Below are positions 11,561 to 23,900 of a stretch of 64,000 nucleotides of DNA, piece after piece. A program made the translations under genes and the position numbers. Each line of letters begins with the position of its first letter. Positions within the stretch are counted from its first letter, which is position 1. Under the pieces are notes generated by a model. That model did no database searches and was not told the origin of the DNA. It saw only the letters and a program-made list of their open reading frames with translations. This DNA is from Saccharina japonica. Its lineage: Eukaryota; Sar; Phaeophyceae; Laminariales; Laminariaceae. The DNA is taken from positions 1,526,652-1,590,651 of the forward strand of contig MEHQ01003854.1 in the NCBI GenBank assembly GCA_008828725.1. The letters are read 5' to 3'.

Positions 11561-12390
11561 TAAATATATATATATAGTTCATACTTATATATGCGGTGCT
11601 TGCCCTTTCAGTATCTTTGTCTTGCTTTGTTTATGTTATTTTTCTTTTCCTTTGTCACATCTCCTTCTGGGGAGCACGACGCTTTTTTATGGTTATTTTT
11701 TGTTATTATTTTTTCTTGTTGCTATATTCATGTTTTATTTGTTTCGTTTTTTTCATATTTCAACGCATCGACTGCTACGAGTAGCACGTGTACGTCGTGC
11801 CTGTCGTGCATGAACATTCAATTGCCTACTCTGCTCTGCTTACTGAATTATAACGTATCATATGTGCCGTGGTTTTGTGACCGCAAAGCTTGCACCTTCT
11901 CTAGGCTTCTATTCAGCATGAAGAGTCAGCACGGGCACTGGGTGTCAAGAATGAATGTCGACGGATAGAAAGAGCGGTTTGATGTGGAGGAAAAAACGGG
12001 CACACGTATACCGCGGTTTTTATGTTCCCGTCGACATGTCTAATTTAAGCTAAATGGGTGTTAACCCTCCAAAATCTATAATTAACTAATTGTTGTCGTA
12101 CATCAGAGTCATGGCTCGACCATGATATTGAGTTTGGTCTACTCTCACGAAAAGCGTTTGTTCATTAGTAGTATCACGTGGCACTCACGGGTGAGGTGGG
12201 TGAACTCAGACGGGTCTCCCTCGTTTATTTTCCCCTGCCCCCCATCCCCCGTTTATTCCAGCTATTATTGTACGCGGCTGACCAGCCTACTGCTCAGACA
12301 GACGACCTCAACAGCCAAAACCCTGTTCAGAAGCGTCGTTCTCCCCTCCCACCCCCCCACCTCGGTATAAATATATGATATATCTGATAT
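11561..12390. other. No gene seen
   Basis: T-rich non-coding sequence. It includes a member of the GTCGACGG dispersed repeat near 11915-11990 and a C-rich tract before 12360. Confidence 0.4.
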
Positions 12391-12399
12391 TTATAGATT

Positions 12400-12880
12400 G
12401 GGTTGGCAACGACGCTATGAAACATGCCTCTCACGGCGTGAGATAGACAACCAGGGTAGCGTTTTTTGTTTTTGTTTGGCGGTCATCAAGGCTGGCGGTC
12501 TTGTTAGATCATGTGTACGGGGTTGAGAACCTAAACTCCGCACAAAGGGAACTGTCGTATCACATAGTTTGTATATGGTAGGGCACCCACGAGGCAGATA
12601 CATAGTAATACCCATTGCTGTCTCTGGAAGTGGCCACACCAGAAATTAAATCAATTCATTAGAAGCTGTCGTGCATATGCAAGTAGGCCTCAGAGGCGGT
12701 TCTTAGCAGGATGCAGCTCACCCTCCATGCGACTCGCTCAATGCCTCACGGCACTTCGCGCTTGGTGCAAGCAATGTCTGCCTGGTTGATGAAAATCCAA
12801 CGTGCTCCGTCCCGGCATTGTAGGAATGCGAGGGTCTATGGTCATACGACTACGGCCGTGCTCGACATGCGTACACCCCC
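12400..12880 (-). repeat. Terminal-type repeat of the tyrosine-recombinase retroelement
   Basis: About 480 bp (CCTCTCACGGCGTGAG, GGCGGTCATCAAGGCTGG, GAAGTGGCCACACCAGA, GCGAGGGTCTATGGTCATAC) is repeated in the same orientation at 14935-15420. It abuts the 3' end of the recombinase ORF in minus-strand sense, which suggests an element terminus. Shorter pieces of it occur in two gene A introns (28575-28740, 33735-33850). Confidence 0.65.
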
Positions 12881-12892
12881 CCCCTCTCTTTC

Positions 12893-14171
12893 TTACACGC
12901 CCCACCTCGTCCCATGTCCCGGCTGCCGACTCGGCCCACCTGTCCTACCCACCAGTACGCTGGGAGTCCACAGGGGATCCTCCATGTTCGACCTCACGTC
13001 CCCCTTAAACGCTTGCAAAGCCCATCTCCCCTCCTTCTGAATCACCCATGGTGGGGTTTCCATCTCCGCCAGCCTCGTTGCTCCTCCTATCCTCCCCGAA
13101 TATAGCCTGAACTCCTGCGGTTTCAGTTCCGCCACCACTCCCTTCTTCTGCGATCGCCATTCCCCCCCCACCCTCTCCAGCCCGGCCCTTAGTCAAGAGT
13201 TTGCCTGCCCTCTAGTCCAAAATTTTCACTCCCCTCCGCTCCTACAGGCCATCGGGGGGGCGATCTCCCCCCACGGGATCCTTGTCTGGTTGTACTCGAA
13301 CAGGCCCGCCAACAGGCCCACCACATTCTCTCCCTGCCCCCCCTCCCCCCCTCCGCACCCTTCGTCCTCACCATGACCGTCATTTTTCTTCCCTGGCCCC
13401 CTTTGCTCCCTTTGACATGTACTTCCACCGTGTCCGTTGCCCCCGGCCTCTCCGGCCCCAGTTGTACGCCTTTATTGAACAATGCTATGCCCCCCCTTCT
13501 CGAGCAGTAAACCTGGTGTACTCCCCTGCGAACAATTTCGACGCCTTCAGCAATAGCTGCAACGATAGGGCCAACCCGATCCACGCTATCTTCCAACCCA
13601 CGCCCCATTCGCCTATGCTCTCCTCCATCACTTTGATAAATTTCACATGCTAGCGGCCCTCACGTGCGACCTCTTGATCCCCTTCCTCACCGCCTTGATC
13701 CTGAAATGTTGCAGTGGCAATGACAACCCTATCCATTGCTCGTGGTAGAAGTTCACCGAGATCAGTTTCCCCGCCACGGTCCCCTCCTTGTTCGTCCGCG
13801 CAGCAGTAGGCAGAAAAATTCCGTTGGCTCGTCCACCAGCTCCCTCTCGCTCATCGCCCCCACCCAACCATTTCCCCTGTCCTCGCATGACCCTCCAGCT
13901 CGACGACACCCTCCAACCTTGCGCATAGGTCTTCCGAGTCGACCTCGCAACTTGTCCGAGTGCGTATCTCCGAACACATATCATTCCCTTCCTTCCCGAG
14001 CTCCTGGGCCTGCCAAAAGACGGTCGTGCATTCTGCGGTCAGTCTGGCCCGGATTTCATATGTTTTCCTCCTCGTTATCCCGTCAGCCAATACGTTTTCC
14101 ACTCCCCGCACGTGCTTCGCCTGGAAACTCCACCCCCCTATCCGCTCCAACACTCCCATAATTCTCATCAC
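12893..14171 (-). pseudogene. Tyrosine recombinase and end of RNase H of a DIRS/Ngaro-like retrotransposon
   Basis: In minus-strand order, the block ending GVENVLADGITR (14171-14060) matches the end of a retroelement RNase H. A core-binding domain containing STRKTYAQGW and VNFYHEQWIGLSL follows (13984-13643). After a poorly coding stretch, a catalytic-domain block EFRLYSGRIGGATRLAEM...VIQKEGRW lies at 13171-12893. Tyrosine recombinases normally have His-x-x-Arg at the first motif; here the His position is Tyr. Further on, FKGDVRSNMED has Asp where the nucleophilic Tyr would be expected. Frames are broken between blocks. The family (tyrosine-recombinase retrotransposon rather than integrase type) is a confident call; DIRS versus Ngaro is not resolved. 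Confidence 0.8.
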
Positions 14172-14229
14172 CCCCCCCCGACCTCTTTTCTCCTTTCCCC
14201 CTCTCCTTAGTTAATTACCCACCGCACCG

Positions 14230-14880
14230 CCGACAAGCTATCCCTCTCATGAGCACCGGTTCCTCCTCTTTTTTTGGCCCGTCCTTCCTGATCCCTATCA
14301 TCACGTAGGCTTTCATCACTATCCACATCACCCCCACAACATTAGTAGACAAACGGTTCCCGCCCCTGCTCTTCCTGCTCTTGATCGTCCTGTATCTATA
14401 TTCCTCCGAGGGTGGTCGGATTTTGTTTTCGACATCTCACATATTTTTTTGTTCGTTAGGGGGGGGGGGGGGGGGGGGGTACCAAACCCAAGTGAAAAAA
14501 AAATGAAAAAACGATATATACATTTTTCCATTTTCTTATTTCATCATGTGATCACAACGGTTGCAACGGTTTTCTGTTCCGACCTCTGGGGGTGTGGTGT
14601 GTCGTTTTCTCTTTTTTCTGGACGCCCCTGATTCCTCTGACAAGTTTTATCTCCAGCACACGCCCGGTTCGAGGCACAGATCCCCAATAGCCTCGAACGA
14701 AGCGTCAGAGAACCAGGTCCTCCTGTGGGTCTGCTTCACGAACCTGAAGAACGGGGCCGACAGCCTCTCCCCCTCCCCGGCCATGCCCTCCTTCAGGCAA
14801 CATATTCACCACCCCACGTCCTCCATGAGCTTCTGCGTCAGCCTCAGCACCCTCCTGGCTTCCCCCCCCCCCCCCCTACC
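14230..14880 (-). pseudogene. RNase H domain of the tyrosine-recombinase retrotransposon, split by an insertion
   Basis: Minus-strand reading gives a block with LTQKLMEDVG (about 14850) and WFSDASFEAIGDLCLEPGV (about 14710-14650), the SDAS being the RNase H-type acidic motif. The frame is then interrupted by the small element at 14407-14630. It resumes with VVGVMWIVMKAYVMIGIRK...VLMRG (about 14345-14250). Stops and a frameshift show it is inactive. Confidence 0.7.
14407..14630 (-). mobile_element. Poly-C element nested in the retrotransposon RNase H
   Basis: Reverse-complement relative of the element at 8968-9235, containing the G run at 14459-14479 and the block GGTGTGGTGTGTCGTTTTCT. It is flanked by ATTCCTC at 14400-14406 and 14631-14637, a 7-bp target duplication. 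Because it splits the RNase H frame, it inserted after the retrotransposon did. Confidence 0.75.
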
Positions 14881-14934
14881 CCCCCGCCCCTATAACTATA
14901 TGATACCCTATACATATATTATATATATATAGGT

Positions 14935-15420
14935 TGGGTGCGCGCGGGTTGGCGACGACGCTGTAAAACACGCCTCTCACTGCGTGAGCTAGACAACCAG
15001 GGTGTCGAGGTTTTATTTGTGGCGGTCATCAAGGCTGGAGGTCGAGTTAGATCATTTACACGGGGTGGAAAACCTTTGCTCGGCACAAGGGGAATGATCG
15101 TATCACCGAGTGTATATGGTAACGCACCCACGAGGTAGTCGCATAGTGCTCCCATTGCTGTATCAGGAAGTGGTCAAACCAGAAGTTACATTAACTCATT
15201 AAAGCTGTCGTCCCTGAGCAAGTCCGCCTCATAAGCGGTACTTAGTAGGATGCCGCTCACCCTTCATGCGAATCGCCCGACACTTCACGGCGCTTCGCGC
15301 TTGGTGCAAGTAATGTCTGCCTGGTCGGTGAAAACTCGACATGCTCCGTCAAGGCATTGTAGGGATGCGAGGGTCTATGGTCATACGGCTACGGCCATGC
15401 ATGCAAATGAAGTACACCCC
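14935..15420 (-). repeat. Second copy of the ~480-bp terminal-type repeat, inside the retroelement
   Basis: Same sequence and orientation as 12400-12880. It lies between the reverse transcriptase (15434-16757) and the RNase H (14230-14880), dividing the element into RT-repeat and RNase H-recombinase-repeat halves. This could be two partial tandem copies joined by deletion, or a solo repeat inserted into one copy. Confidence 0.65.
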
Positions 15421-15433
15421 CCGCCCCCCCCTT

Positions 15434-16757
15434 TTATCCTGCCCATTCAGATGCAGCTTGCTCAGCTGCAGAGGTCACCGCACGAAACACCCCCCCGGTC
15501 CAATCACGTACGCCACATGGTGCAGCGTCCCTGCCAACACAAGCACCTCCCGTACGGTCACCGTGCGCCTCTCCTTGGGCCACCCCCCCAGCAGCTCCTG
15601 CAGCTCCCTGATCTTCTTCCTGCCTGGTAACCAAATAGGCATTTTGTCCGTGTCTAGGTCGAACCCCAGTACTTCTTGCTGAGGTGCCCAATCTTGAACC
15701 TTCTTGTGCGACAGCAAGGGCTCCTCCCCTTCCGCCGTCTCCCCCATGGCCTGAAAATGAATCGATGCCAGCGTCGGCGCCAGCGTTAGGCATCTCTTCC
15801 CGCCTGGTTGCTGCTGTAGCTCCACCAAAACCGCGTCGTCCATGAAACAAATCACCCACGCGGCGTCCTTTGCCCCCCTTTACAGCTTTTACTGTGCATC
15901 TCTCGGGTAGTGGTTCCGCCATTTTTTCCCGTATCTGTTGTGACCCTGACATGCGCTGTTGCCGCCACTCCCGTGGCCAAGATCGTCGCCGATGTTGGGG
16001 TCGTTTGTCACTGCGCCTGTTGAACGACACTCGCTATTACCCCCCACCACCCGGGGCTTCCCCTCCATTCGAACTGCAGCCGCAGATCGACGGACAGGAA
16101 ACCCCCCAGAACATACCCGAAGTTCGCTGCCCCTGCCGGATCCACCCCCCCACCTGCCTGAAGGCATTCTTCACGTTCATCTTCTTAATCACGATCCTAT
16201 TTCCCCTCCCAAAATCTGTCCCGTAGCCCCAGAATCCTCCGCACTTTCTTGAACATTACGTCCGCTAGGTGGCAATCCGGAATCGGATCCCAGTACGTAG
16301 TCTCGTTCACTGGCCGCCCCCCCTTTCCTCTCCCCTCTGGTTCGTTGCTGAATGCCGAATCGTTAATTATCCTCGTCTTCCCTTTGTCGTCCACCACCCT
16401 CACGGGGTTTACCCGCAGGCCTCGGATAAGCACCGCCAATCTCACCAGGACCACCATTGCTCTCCCCGTCTTAACGTCGCCCACCGCTTTATCCCACACC
16501 TTGCTCGCGTGCTTGTCGGTACTGCTATGGTTCCCGGACGCCAGCCCGAGCTCGGGGTTGCCCCCTGGGCCTACGTTCACCGGCACTCCCACCCTCGCAA
16601 TCTGCTCCAACAGGGAAATCTGGTCGACATTGTGCTGCTTCCCGAACAACTTTGTCACCCGCTCCGCATCAATATGGGGTGCCATTAACCCCCCCCCCAA
16701 GCCTCCACACCACCTTCGCTCAGAAGCCTCCATCGCGTGGCAAAATATATCCCTCAA
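15434..16757 (-). pseudogene. Reverse transcriptase of the tyrosine-recombinase retrotransposon
   Basis: The minus strand from 16757 to 16197 encodes fingers-type sequence including RVNPVRVVDDKGKTRIINDS and YWDPIPDCHLADVMF. A frameshift in a G-run (about 16150) precedes VDPAGAANFGYVLGGFL and RGSPGWWGVI. At about 15850 the catalytic motif ICFMDDAVLVE is intact, followed by EVLGFDLDTDKMPIWLPGRK, a thumb-like block typical of this class. Stops near 16010 and 15870 break the frame. The order RT, RNase H, tyrosine recombinase fits DIRS/Ngaro-like elements. Confidence 0.8.
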
Positions 16758-17110
16758 CCTCCGCCACCACCCGTGACAGCCGATCCCGCCCCCCCGGGTC
16801 GTCCCCTAACCCGAACGTCCCAACGTCCTCCTCCACCCATCTATCTCTCCCCCCACTATCGTCCTCTTGCACTGCTCCGTTGCCTCGCACCTCCCCCCTC
16901 GTTTCATGCGCGGCTCTGCCCTCCCCCTTTGTCCCGTGCACGGCCCCACCTTGACGTTGCCCGCTCTTTCCGTGCCCGGCCTCGCTGCACGCCCCCCCTG
17001 TTGTTCCGTGCGCGGCCCCGCCACGCCTCTCTTCCCTCGATCCGTACCCGGCCCTCTCGTGCGCTTCTCCCCTCGTCTCGTGCCCGGCCCCGCCGCGCGC
17101 TTCCTTTCTT
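16720..17110 (-). repeat. GC-rich degenerate tandem repeat at the 5' side of the retroelement
   Basis: The stretch around 16890-17105 consists of roughly 33-nt degenerate units (GTGCCCGGCC...). On the minus strand they read as Gly-Pro-Gly-Thr plus Arg-rich repeats. It may be a remnant of a gag-like region, or simply a minisatellite. No intact frame links it to the RT. Confidence 0.45.
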
Positions 17111-19100
17111 GATTACCCAGCAAATACCCTGGTTGGCGTATCACAATGCTACCTAGCAGGTACTCGTACGCGTATTACAGCAGTAGGTATTATATGTACG
17201 AGCACCGCTGCTGCTGCTGTACACCAGCTGCAAGTAGTTTTACATCAGTACGGAACGAGCAGCTGCTACTGCCACTGCTGCTGCTGCTGTGTGTTCAGCT
17301 TTACTCGCAAAACTGGGTGATGGTCAGACCTCACGTCGCAGTTCGCTCGAGCCATCTGAACCAAGGTATTGCATGTACTGTTTTTCTCGCAAAACTGAGC
17401 GATTAACATAGCTTACCTTGCCATTTGCTTGGCCCATCTGAAAATATCGCGCCTTCGGCCTTCAAGCACCAAACATAGGTTAATACGCAACGCAGAACAT
17501 ACCGGTATGATGCACGATGTTGATGTCTCCGCACGTTGATGTCTCCGCACTCGCCGCCCACACCGCCTCTGCCATGGTTGGTCCCAGGGGCTTCGCAACC
17601 CCCCTAATACCGATGAAACTCAAGAATCACGAGTCATCACGATATGTCTGGCCCGGTAATGCTGAACTTCAAGCATCACAAGAAATCACGGAATACCTGG
17701 CCCAGCGTGCGACCGCTGTCCAGTTGCAAGCAACAGCCCTGTGTTTTCGCGTGTTCTACCAGTCTACCAGCACCGTTCCGTGCGGTATCCACTTGGTATG
17801 CTCACATGCGCGATCAACCAAAGAATGCCAGCACCTGTCAAAGTGAGCTACTCAATTATTTAGCCGAATAATATGAACGACAACGCCGAATTCTCTCTAG
17901 AAAAACAAACTGCAGATTATTATCATATCGATTCCCGATCTCTACTACATATCTATATATCCATATATATATATCTATATATGCTTGTTTTGGGACTTGA
18001 TTGTTTTCTGGCGAGCCTACTACGCTGTGCCCCAAGAGTAAAAGCAATGGAATAACATTAAAATGGCCTGTACCAGAGAGCCATGGATAATGTAGGTTCG
18101 CGAAAACCATCAACACGAAGATCGCCACATCGTCGTCACACGTTGCATGCATTTCCCCAGATTATTTCTCAGTCGATGACCGCAACTACCCCCGGCCAAC
18201 ACAACATGTCTAGCCCCGATTGCAATGGAAACTGAATCGAAAACGCGATCTGTTTTTTGTCTTCGGCGGCCCCTCCATTGAGGCCCCCTTGGCAACCAGG
18301 AGGGGGGAAGGGGCGATTGGCCGATATACGATCACCCACCTCGCTACGCTCGGCGTTACACGCTTCTCTCGGCCAGTATACTGCTGCTATCCAGTTCACT
18401 GATTGATTTTCACGACATTATAGTCGCTACTGACTGAGTCAGCCAATGCACAACCCTCCAATACAAAGGTGAAAGCTAAACTTGAGGCAACACAGAATGG
18501 TGTAACCGGAACGTTTGAGCCTACAATAGGCACGGTTTGTGGCTGACCGATACGAGGGCGGGTCAGGAAACTGTTTCGCAAGTGCGATATTGAGTATACA
18601 CATGCAAGGCTCAACAGGCTTAGGTATACCTATCTTTGGCCGTTTTCCAAACCTAAACAGAGTAACAATCGTGTGTGTTTTTTATTTGTCGTTCGTTTCC
18701 ACTAGCGTTCGGCTACAATAGGTAGTTCTTGCGTTATCGGCGCTGAAAGCGAATGACCTGCAGGCGTTCGTAACTCAGCGAGTTTCTTCTGACCCGGAGT
18801 CGTCATCACACAACCATACCGTAGGGTGACGGCCTCTAGCATATTCACGTTTAGAGCCAACAGATCGGTCTCCATATAGCACAGCTTCCGCCTGAACGGT
18901 TGATGCCACCTCCGCGCAAGTCGGATCGGTTGCTTGATCGATATGTCATACTGTCGACCCTAGCGTTGACAAGGCCGACTGGGAACGCATACTCCCTGGC
19001 ATGTTCATTTCTCTGGCTTGCTCCTTCGATGTCGAGCGGCGACGTCCGGGGTGCTTAATTCGGTTTGCGCCGCAGCATGTTTTCTGGTTTCTTGTCGGGC
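17111..19100. other. No gene seen; CTG-rich and (TA)n tracts
   Basis: CTG-rich stretches lie at 17200-17295 and an AT microsatellite at about 17945-17985. The 18720-19060 part has faint similarity to LINE 3' sequence near 2490-2560 (for example CGCTGAAAGCGAATGACCTG versus CGCTGGAAGCCAATGACACG). It may be the tail of the LINE fragment that follows. Confidence 0.4.
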
Positions 19101-19109
19101 ACCGTGATA

Positions 19110-19750
19110 CCTTTGGCTTCCATAAACGCTCGGCTTCTACACGCTAAATTTGTCGGTGGCGTACACCACACCCGACACTCCCTCGCGTACACATGCTACT
19201 GGCTCAGCGTTTATGCCCACCCCGTCGGCTTCAAAATGAACCACATCCCTTAGAACGTATGTGTCCTCACTGGGGCGTACCAGAACCACGTGCATCAAAC
19301 AGGCGGATACTACATGTAGATTGACGCCAAGTGGTGACCACGCACACCCCCATGCCGCCGCCTCTGCGTTGGGTCGAACCATTCGCAACGCTCGTCGGCG
19401 ACTAACACCCCACCCGACACTCCCTCACATACACATGCTACTGGCTCAGCGTTTGTGCCTACCCCGTCGTCTTCGATTTGATTCACATCCCTTATTACGT
19501 ACGTGTCCTCGCTGAGGCGTACCAGAACCACGTGCATCGAACAGGCAGATACTAGATTGGCGCCAAGTGGTGATCACACGCACTTATGTCGCCACCTCTG
19601 CGTTGGGTCGAACCATCAACAATGCTCACCATGTGTACGGACGCGAGCTCGCATGCGTTTGTGGAACTGGCATATAACCGGAAACAGATTATCTGGTTTA
19701 CCAAAGCGTGGTGACACAACCGACGCCAACTGTCGGGGGACTGGGTCAAA
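19110..19750 (-). pseudogene. LINE reverse-transcriptase fragment with internal tandem duplication
   Basis: The minus strand reads MHVVLVRLSEDTYVIRDV and NAEPVACV, related to the palm region of the LINE at 2640-4240. A second, diverged copy (MHVVLVRPSEDTYVLRDV) lies about 244 bp away in tandem. At the place of the usual Y(A/V)DD the sequence is VVYATD in one copy and LVADE in the other, so neither is catalytic. Confidence 0.65.
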
Positions 19751-20698
19751 TTATTTCTAAGGATCGATGGAGCACACGCAGAGGGCTGTTGTTACTGCTG
19801 CTCGTCTGGATGCTCGCAATCGGCGCACGGTTAGCAGCGTTTCATTTGTTAATAGCGCCGGGCGAAAACCGTGCAATTCGTCGGGGACTGTCTCTCCGGC
19901 TATGCAGCAGCTGGTTGGGATCGATGTAACCGCTTTCAGGTATACTTTTCCAGCATGGGCAACGAGCCGATCTTCTTCTACAATTGCTGCATTCAGAGCG
20001 ATGCTTCCTTCCTAAGAGCCCTGATGGACGGATTATATTAGACTGGAAACGCCTCGGATTCCCCACACATTGAAAAGCAAAAAGCGAATTCGTGGTGGCC
20101 GAGTTCCAGTACCTCGGCCGGAAACAATTAAAGCCTCCCCCGCTTCCCAATGCTGCATACCTCGGGATACACAAGCCATCTCTGTCATGGTCGGTGCATT
20201 TCGAAAAGATATATCATGCGAACGACTGTTGTGGTAAAATGTAGAGTGCTGGTGATTGGGTCGAGTTTAGGCGATATTGCTTGTTCAGAAGGGTGTGGAA
20301 ACACCCCGCCCGCTGTTGACGAACGCATACTTTGTCTCGTAGGAGCGTGTCATATTCGTCCATTATATATTGCTAGCTTGTAGATGTTCTGTTAAATATT
20401 GTGTACGCAACTTGTATGTCGTCTGTTGTTCGGTGTTCCATTCATCAGCAAACATGCCTGTCACAGCCCTACCGGCACGTCGAAAACATATGATGCGGTC
20501 GTCTTCATAGCATCTGTGTTAGCTTTGGGTAATCTAATGCATGTACCTCCCCCGTGACACGGTATTATATTTGTTTCCGACTAAAACACTATGTTTGAGA
20601 AGCATTGTACATACGTTGCGCCTCATGTCTGTTTCGTTGAGTGTACCTTGATAAATCGAGTAGGAGCTCCAACGGCATGTAGCGGTGGCAGTTGCCTG
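19751..20698. other. No recognised gene; one unassigned open frame
   Basis: A + strand open frame at 19767-20015 (82 codons, Ala/Arg/Ser-rich) has no recognisable domain, and overlapping frames are equally open. I see no splice or start context that supports a gene. Confidence 0.3.
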
Positions 20699-20915
20699 CA
20701 TGGTGCTCATTTGTTGTTGCAAACGTTTACAAATAGGGCGACCGACACAGACAGCCAACTTGTCCCCGCCCGGCCGTGAAGTAAACCTAACCGCCAACAT
20801 GCCGGTCTAGCCACCCTCCCTTATACCTGTGTGTGCGTTCCCCCTGCGATTATCGTTTTGTTCGACACGACGTCCTGCGTTGTGACACAAACCAGTATTC
20901 AAGGCCAGACGCAAG
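20699..20915 (+). promoter_or_regulatory. Upstream region of gene A conserved with gene B
   Basis: About 215 bp before the gene A ATG matches 60470-60703 before gene B. Matching blocks include CATGGTGCTCATT, ACAGCCAACTTGTCCCC, CCTAACCGCC and GCGATTATCGTTTTGT. Similarity fades further upstream. CTTATACC (20820) and CTTATATC (60608) are TATA-like and at equivalent positions. The duplicated unit evidently included the proximal promoter and 5' UTR; the exact transcription start cannot be read. Confidence 0.5.
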
Positions 20916-20982
20916 ATGATACGCTTCATGAAACCGCTCACAGCAGTGCTGGCGGTGTCATTCAGGCCCACGGCTGTGCATG
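20916..20982 (+). CDS. Gene A exon 1: signal peptide
   Basis: Encodes MIRFMKPLTAVLAVSFRPTA..., a short basic start followed by a hydrophobic core, typical of a signal peptide. It ends in phase 1 at GTGAGT. The start is chosen because the homologous exon of gene B begins at the same ATG and both are preceded by a conserved ACGCAAG. Confidence 0.82.
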
Positions 20983-23900
20983 GTGAGTGAAGCGGTTATA
21001 CATTGGTGTCAAATACGCTCGAGAGCTTGCAAATATTCTGGCAAGGCTACATGATGTTGATACCCCAACTTTGCGGCAAGCATGAAGTCGTTTTCGGCGA
21101 CCAATTTCGCGACGAGCGCGCCAATCAGCCGACTTCGAACGTTTGGAGGGAAAACCAAAGCAGCACCGGATCATAACCCTCATAGGACGCTCGTTAGCGT
21201 ACCCGGTTTCGATATGTGGTCTGACCGAAACATCCCTCTGGGTCGGTGAGACAGCTTGGAGACCACCCAAGCGCTGATATAAATATATAGGTAGTTGACT
21301 GAACCGTCTCTATCCACATATCAGCATGTGCCCCTGTCTCTCTGATTTCGATCCAGGTCAGAACCTTTGCTTCAGTCAGCGGGGTCGCTGCCGTGTCGGC
21401 AGTTCACACGTGTGAGTGATGTAGTTTTAAATTTACCCTGTACCTGGTACGTCCGCCACAAAGTCGAGGAGGAGCAGGTGGTGTAAAAGTTCCAGCTAAC
21501 CCCTTGCTCTAAGTGACACCTTTACTATTTTACAGAGTGTCCCTGAAAACTTTTACGCATGCGCCGAACTGAACTGTGCACTGAGTGCCTTTCTAAGGAT
21601 GGTAAACGCTAAGCACCTCGTGACGTATGATGTGTCTTGTGGAAACTTGCCCTGAAAGCTATAAATAGGAGTGCAGTACTTTGACTCGGTGTCGAGCTGA
21701 AATTGTAGCGTTGCACTTCAACGAGGCATACCGACTTGTCACGCTACTCGCATCATTCAACCCAACTAGACATAAGCTGCCGTATTGGATCTACAATCAG
21801 TAAGATGAATGGCTATGATCACCTAATCGAAAACGCCACACATCGCACAATGGCACCCTTTAATCTAAATATGTCTCTCGTCCTTTTTCCTTCCTGTAAC
21901 GTACAGGGGGTTGGGATTTTGCAATGTTGGAACTGCTGATATACCCGACATCAAGGCTTGCTTCGATTTCGTTGGACGTGACAACATCGTCAGCCTGTAA
22001 GTATGCCTTTGCTACCGGCGTTGATGACTGGCATCCCCATTACTCTGACACACTCCCTCTCAACTTGTGGTGCGAACGCCAGCGGACGCGACTGAAGTTG
22101 CCTTGAGCATTTTAATCGCAACAAATAGTCTCGACTCATGATGTACACCACGCAGACCAGTAACGGCAAACTGATCAAGGTGGTACACCATGTGGACTTG
22201 GGGCACTTGTCGCTTCCAGTGTGTTCACTAAATACCAGGTTTAATCTGCCCCCACGTCGGCTGCGTTACGCGTTCATTGCCAGCTTTTCCTATAGAAGAG
22301 TCGCTGGTGTGCCCCTTTACCTCCTGCTTATTTCCCTGCTTGCTTGTTCTCCGCCGAAATACATGCAATTGTGTAGGAGCCTCTCTCCTGAAACTATATC
22401 ACGGCGTACCGTCCGACTTGATTGGGTCTATGGTTGTTTGGACTAGTTTGTGGAAATCGGTTATGTTTACCACTCCCCTGAGGACTGGCACCGTATGTTC
22501 AAGTGACCTCTGGTGGGATAATCTGGGTCGCGATCGGTTCAAAGACAAGCACGCATGATTTTGAAGTTCCTCGTGATGTATACTTAGCATCTATACTACC
22601 GTCGTACACATAATTAAGATGGAGTGGATGATAAACATCACACAAACCGTTGAGTGCTCCACAGAGAAACACTAAGACTTCCTCTGTTGAACTCCCAAAT
22701 ACAGATACATGGACATCCCTGCACCGAGTACGTTCAAACACATTAAGGCATTTGACTTGTCCACCAGGTATTAATACTGTGGTTATTCTGAGCTCTTGTG
22801 CGGAGAATCTCCGCACACGTTGCACATCAGTTGTATATCGCTTCCGTGACCACGTGCCTGCACCGAGGCAGGAGCCTTTGAGCGTCTCACGTTTGCAGGG
22901 ATGCTATAAAAGACAAAATACAGGTGGTGATACCCTGAAACCAGCGACGGGGAGAAGTACAAGTGCGGCGTGCAGCACAATCCTCGTCACGAGCCTCTCA
23001 GCAATTCACGCAGTCGCCAAAATACCAAAACCCCATACACCACCAGTTCATTGTAGCGAAGAAGCCCATGTTTTCAAAGGAAGATAACACCGTTACTCGG
23101 GAGTTCCACAATACCGTCGGTAAACGTGATGTATGCTATGCCCGTTAATGTTGCGCTACGATGCGTATATGAACATCCTCAGGTTATTTAATAACAACAG
23201 GCTATCCCAGATACCTGCAGATCTGTTCGTCAATCTGCCTTCTCTGGAACGTTTGTGAGTGGAGCCCGTGTTTTTGTTTTCTCCTTTGGTCCTAAAAATA
23301 TCTGGAACGCATAAAAAAACGATGGGGTACTTTGCTCGTAAGGTGAAGCTGGCTCTTGATGACTGTTTGAAAGGTAGGTTTTCGCAAGTGAGGCTTTCCG
23401 GTCCAGAGTAAATTCGCCTGTTTGACGCTGTCGTCGGAACATACAGCTAGCACGCAACAGCGTAACGTCTCTCTCTCTCATGCGACTTATTTCCTCACGT
23501 ACCACATTTATTCTGTTTGTCGTTCCATTGGCGATATTGCGCCACCAAAACAGGTCTCTGATTTCAAACTCAATCACTGCCATCGAAGCTGGCGCCTTCG
23601 CAAATGTGTCATCATCTCTCAGAGAGTTGTAAGTGAGAGTACGGATGATGTTCCTTTCGATCCGAGGCAATCGATATGAAGCGACGAATTCACACGCTGC
23701 GGCTGCTGCTACAACACTTGACCGTCGACGACTAAGGGTTTGTCCTCATGATGCTCAACGACTACCGATTTGTTCTCGTGATGCTTAAAACACCTCGTGT
23801 CTATATTTCACCGAACTTCAAGTCCTCTGGCGATGCGTACAGGAGCCAGGGGGGCGTTTGTAACCACCGCTCGCTCTACTAATATCAACCGTGAAAAAAA

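Noticed and set aside
15434..16030. 198-codon minus-strand frame rich in Gly/Arg
   Set aside because: Wrong frame across the reverse transcriptase; the real motifs (ICFMDD, LGFDLDTDKM) are in another frame.
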